NCBI RefSeq assembly: GCF_018260555.1
Contig: NZ_JAGLBB010000028.1
Location: 1-37,720, forward strand
Reading direction: 5' to 3'
Length of the DNA stretch: 37,720 bases
Origin: Deinococcus sp.
GTDB lineage: Bacteria; Deinococcota; Deinococci; Deinococcales; Deinococcaceae
Shown: positions 35,479-37,720 of the stretch, piece by piece
Numbering within the stretch: position 1 is the stretch's first letter
Layout of the letters: each line of letters begins with the position of its first letter
Notes under the pieces: model-generated
What the model was told of the DNA's origin: nothing
Databases searched by the model: none
The model's input: the letters and a program-made list of their open reading frames with translations, nothing else
Made by a program: the position numbers and the translations under genes

Positions 35479-35614
35479 GCAGGGCAACAAGTCCATCCAG
35501 GACGCGATTCATGAAAATAGAATACTGGGACGAGGCTGCACAAATGGACTTCTAGGTGAGGTTCGCGCAAACTGAAGTGGGAACACCGTCTGGGACGCAT
35601 CCCAGCGGCAACCG
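35479..35614 (+). promoter_or_regulatory. CRISPR leader with candidate array promoter
   Basis: The roughly 136-base leader is less GC-rich than the genes. TAGAAT (35518-35523) matches the -10 consensus at 5 of 6 positions; the -35 is unclear. GGTTCGCGCA from the cas2 hairpin recurs at 35560-35569. CTGGGA-CGCA-TCCCAG (35590-35605) makes a small hairpin 9 bases before the first repeat. The side of the array is correct for the leader, because repeats end in ATTGAAAC on this strand. Confidence 0.6.
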
Positions 35615-37720
35615 ATTCGGCCTGCCTTCGGGTGGGCCGTGGATTGAAACCGGCAAAACATCGTCCTTGACGCTGAACGCGGCACATTCGGCCTGCCTTC
35701 GGGTGGGCCGTGGATTGAAACAGAGCCACATCAAAGCCAATCCCGTACCCACCGTATTCGGCCTGCCTTCGGGTGGGCCGTGGATTGAAACCCGCTCCCG
35801 CTCCCGCTCCCGCGTTTCGGAATCCCGATTCGGCCTGCCTTCGGGTGGGCCGTGGATTGAAACTCGGCGCCGCTGAGTACGGCGAGGATTTGCGCGGTAT
35901 TCGGCCTGCCTTCGGGTGGGCCGTGGATTGAAACGAGCAGCGTGACCGCCTGGTCGTCGCTAAACTCCTGATTCGGCCTGCCTTCGGGTGGGCCGTGGAT
36001 TGAAACCGACGGGGCGCTGGGTGGTGGTCCAGTTTGTAACCTCGAAGATTCGGCCTGCCTTCGGGTGGGCCGTGGATTGAAACAGTTTTTTGGGCGTGCG
36101 GTGCGGGGTCTCGCCCGGATTCGGCCTGCCTTCGGGTGGGCCGTGGATTGAAACCTCTCTCTACACAATGACCACGCCCGCCGCTGGGAACTTAGAAGCC
36201 TTCGGGTGGGCCGTGGATTGAAACCTCTCTCTACGAATTGAAATGGCCCAGAAACCTGCGATTCGGCCTGCCTTCGGGTGGGCCGTGGATTGAAACGTTA
36301 GTGGCATCTTGCAACATACAGAACACGTCAGGATTCGGCCTGCCTTCGGGTGGGCCGTGGATTGAAACGTCATGCAAATCAATTTTGCGGGGCATCCGGC
36401 ACAGGATTCGGCCTGCCTTCGGGTGGGCCGTGGATTGAAACGGCAATCAGGTGGCTCTCTACGTTCGACCACGTCGATTCGGCCTGCCTTCGGGTGGGCC
36501 GTGGATTGAAACTTTATCAAGGCGATGGGGTAGCCACGGCAACCCGGATTCGGCCTGCCTTCGGGTGGGCCGTGGATTGAAACAGGAAGCCCTCGCCCTT
36601 GCCCAGCTGGGAGAACTATTCGGCCTGCCTTCGGGTGGGCCGTGGATTGAAACATTTACGCGGATCACCCGGTCGCGGCGACCGTGGTATTCGGCCTGCC
36701 TTCGGGTGGGCCGTGGATTGAAACCGTCCAGGGCCTGCTTTGCGAGGGCCTCAGCGGCCATTCGGCCTGCCTTCGGGTGGGCCGTGGATTGAAACCCGCG
36801 CAGCGGTCGCCGCTGCCGCCTGGGCTTCGGATTCGGCCTGCCTTCGGGTGGGCCGTGGATTGAAACACCTTGAACTGCATGCTGCCGTCGCTCTTGTCGG
36901 ATTCGGCCTGCCTTCGGGTGGGCCGTGGATTGAAACAACACCGCACTGCCCCGCACGCCAGTCGCGCCGGAAATTCGGCCTGCCTTCGGGTGGGCCGTGG
37001 ATTGAAACCTCCTTGCCGTGAATGGCCTGGAGGATGCTCCGATTCGGCCTGCCTTCGGGTGGGCCGTGGATTGAAACGTGGCGGGCGCGTACTGGCAGAG
37101 TCGGGGCCTGAGCGCTATTCGGCCTGCCTTCGGGTGGGCCGTGGATTGAAACCCGACCCTGGCAGCCGCGCAGCCCTTCGCCCGCAACATTCGGCCTGCC
37201 TTCGGGTGGGCCGTGGATTGAAACCGGGGCGACATGGCGGGCGCGGTGAACGCCCTGCATTCGGCCTGCCTTCGGGTGGGCCGTGGATTGAAACCACCAG
37301 GAACGTGGTCCCGCCCCGCGCGACGGTCAATTCGGCCTGCCTTCGGGTGGGCCGTGGATTGAAACCAGACGTGCGCGCGGCAGAACGTGACGATCGCGTT
37401 ATTCGGCCTGCCTTCGGGTGGGCCGTGGATTGAAACGACGTGCCGAACGCCACGCAGCGAGCGCGGCTCTCCGGGTATTCGGCCTGCCTTCGGGTGGGCC
37501 GTGGATTGAAACTGGAGATTACTGATGATTGACGCACCCGACACCACATTCGGCCTGCCTTCGGGTGGGCCGTGGATTGAAACCAGGGCGGGGTATTCCT
37601 GCAACTGCTCGTAGACCTCATTCGGCCTGCCTTCGGGTGGGCCGTGGATTGAAACACCTGCTCGGACCAGCCGGGGTAACGGTGCCACTGGATTCGGCCT
37701 GCCTTCGGGTGGGCCGAGGA
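35615..37720 (+). CRISPR. Type I-C CRISPR array, 30 repeats and 29 spacers visible, runs off the window
   Basis: The 36-base repeat starts ATTCGGCCTGCCTTCGG and ends GTGGGCCGTGGATTGAAAC. Its first half can fold into GGCCTGCC-TTCG-GGTGGGCC, an 8-bp stem (two G-T wobbles) closed by a UUCG loop, leaving an ATTGAAAC handle as expected for Cas5c processing. Repeats begin at 35615, 35686, 35756 and so on to 37692, and nearly all are identical. Spacers are 33-41 bases, mostly 34-36. Exceptions: the ninth repeat (36198-36224) keeps only its last 27 bases, and the thirtieth (37692) has T changed to A in GGGCCGAGGA and is cut by the window edge. The array is transcribed in the cas direction. Confidence 0.98.
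36198..36224 (+). repeat. Truncated ninth CRISPR repeat
   Basis: Only the last 27 bases of the repeat (GCCTTCGGGTGG onward) are present; the expected ATTCGGCCT before them is replaced by unrelated sequence (ACTTAGAA). The preceding stretch is therefore a 43-base spacer. The ten bases after this repeat, CTCTCTCTAC, are the same as those after the eighth repeat. Confidence 0.85.

Noticed and set aside
35792..35827. Spacer 3 (repeated CCGCTC units) as a microsatellite or assembly artefact
   Set aside because: It has the normal length and normal flanking repeats; low complexity alone does not make it an artefact.
36459..37688. Long open frames across the CRISPR array on both strands, with repeating FQSTAHPKAGRI or GLPSGGPWIET segments
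   Set aside because: They are translations of the CRISPR repeat; there is no ribosome-binding site and the period equals repeat plus spacer.

Overview
The window looks like part of a Deinococcus or close relative genome. This is an inference from the high GC content, long DUF11-type secreted proteins next to a large outer-membrane barrel, a Kdp operon with a KdpD lacking its kinase half, several genes that seem to start a few bases after a TANNNT -10 box (leaderless), and a family of small intergenic repeats like the small noncoding repeats known from D. radiodurans. No rRNA, tRNA, transposase or phage gene was seen.

Layout. (1) 1-8.7 kb: three co-directional envelope genes: the tail of a DUF11-like protein, a 1400-residue barrel protein and a 1342-residue DUF11-repeat protein, ending at a hairpin terminator. 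(2) 9.0-11.7 kb: a thiolase overlapping a fused 3-oxoacid CoA-transferase (beta-ketoacid metabolism). (3) 11.7-17.8 kb, minus strand: the potassium pump operon kdpF, an extra tiny membrane peptide, kdpA, kdpB, kdpC and truncated kdpD. It faces a divergent histidine kinase and NarL-type response regulator (18.1-20.3 kb), which may supply the missing signalling half. (4) 20.6-23.8 kb: a zinc alcohol dehydrogenase, a transaldolase and a secreted DUF305 protein, each followed or preceded by dispersed repeats. (5) 24.3-26.2 kb: a 43-codon gene for an exported peptide, then a TPR plus winged-helix regulator; this is a candidate peptide-signalling pair. (6) 26.3-37.7 kb: a WYL regulator, a complete type I-C CRISPR-Cas operon (cas3-cas5c-cas8c-cas7c-cas4-cas1-cas2), a hairpin, a leader and an array of 30 repeats that runs off the window.

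The most notable non-genic structure is the repeat family between 8.9 and 24.6 kb. Its ends read TGATNCGGA and TCCGTATCA. At three genes (kdpB, the alcohol dehydrogenase and the small peptide) the first three bases of the repeat are the stop codon. One copy splits kdpB from kdpC, and two copies lie back to back. The CRISPR-cas region and the envelope genes show no copies.

The strongest candidates for undescribed biology are the exported peptide with its TPR regulator, the stop-codon-joined repeats, and the second micro-peptide in the kdp operon. All functions are read from sequence motifs by eye, and no database search was possible.
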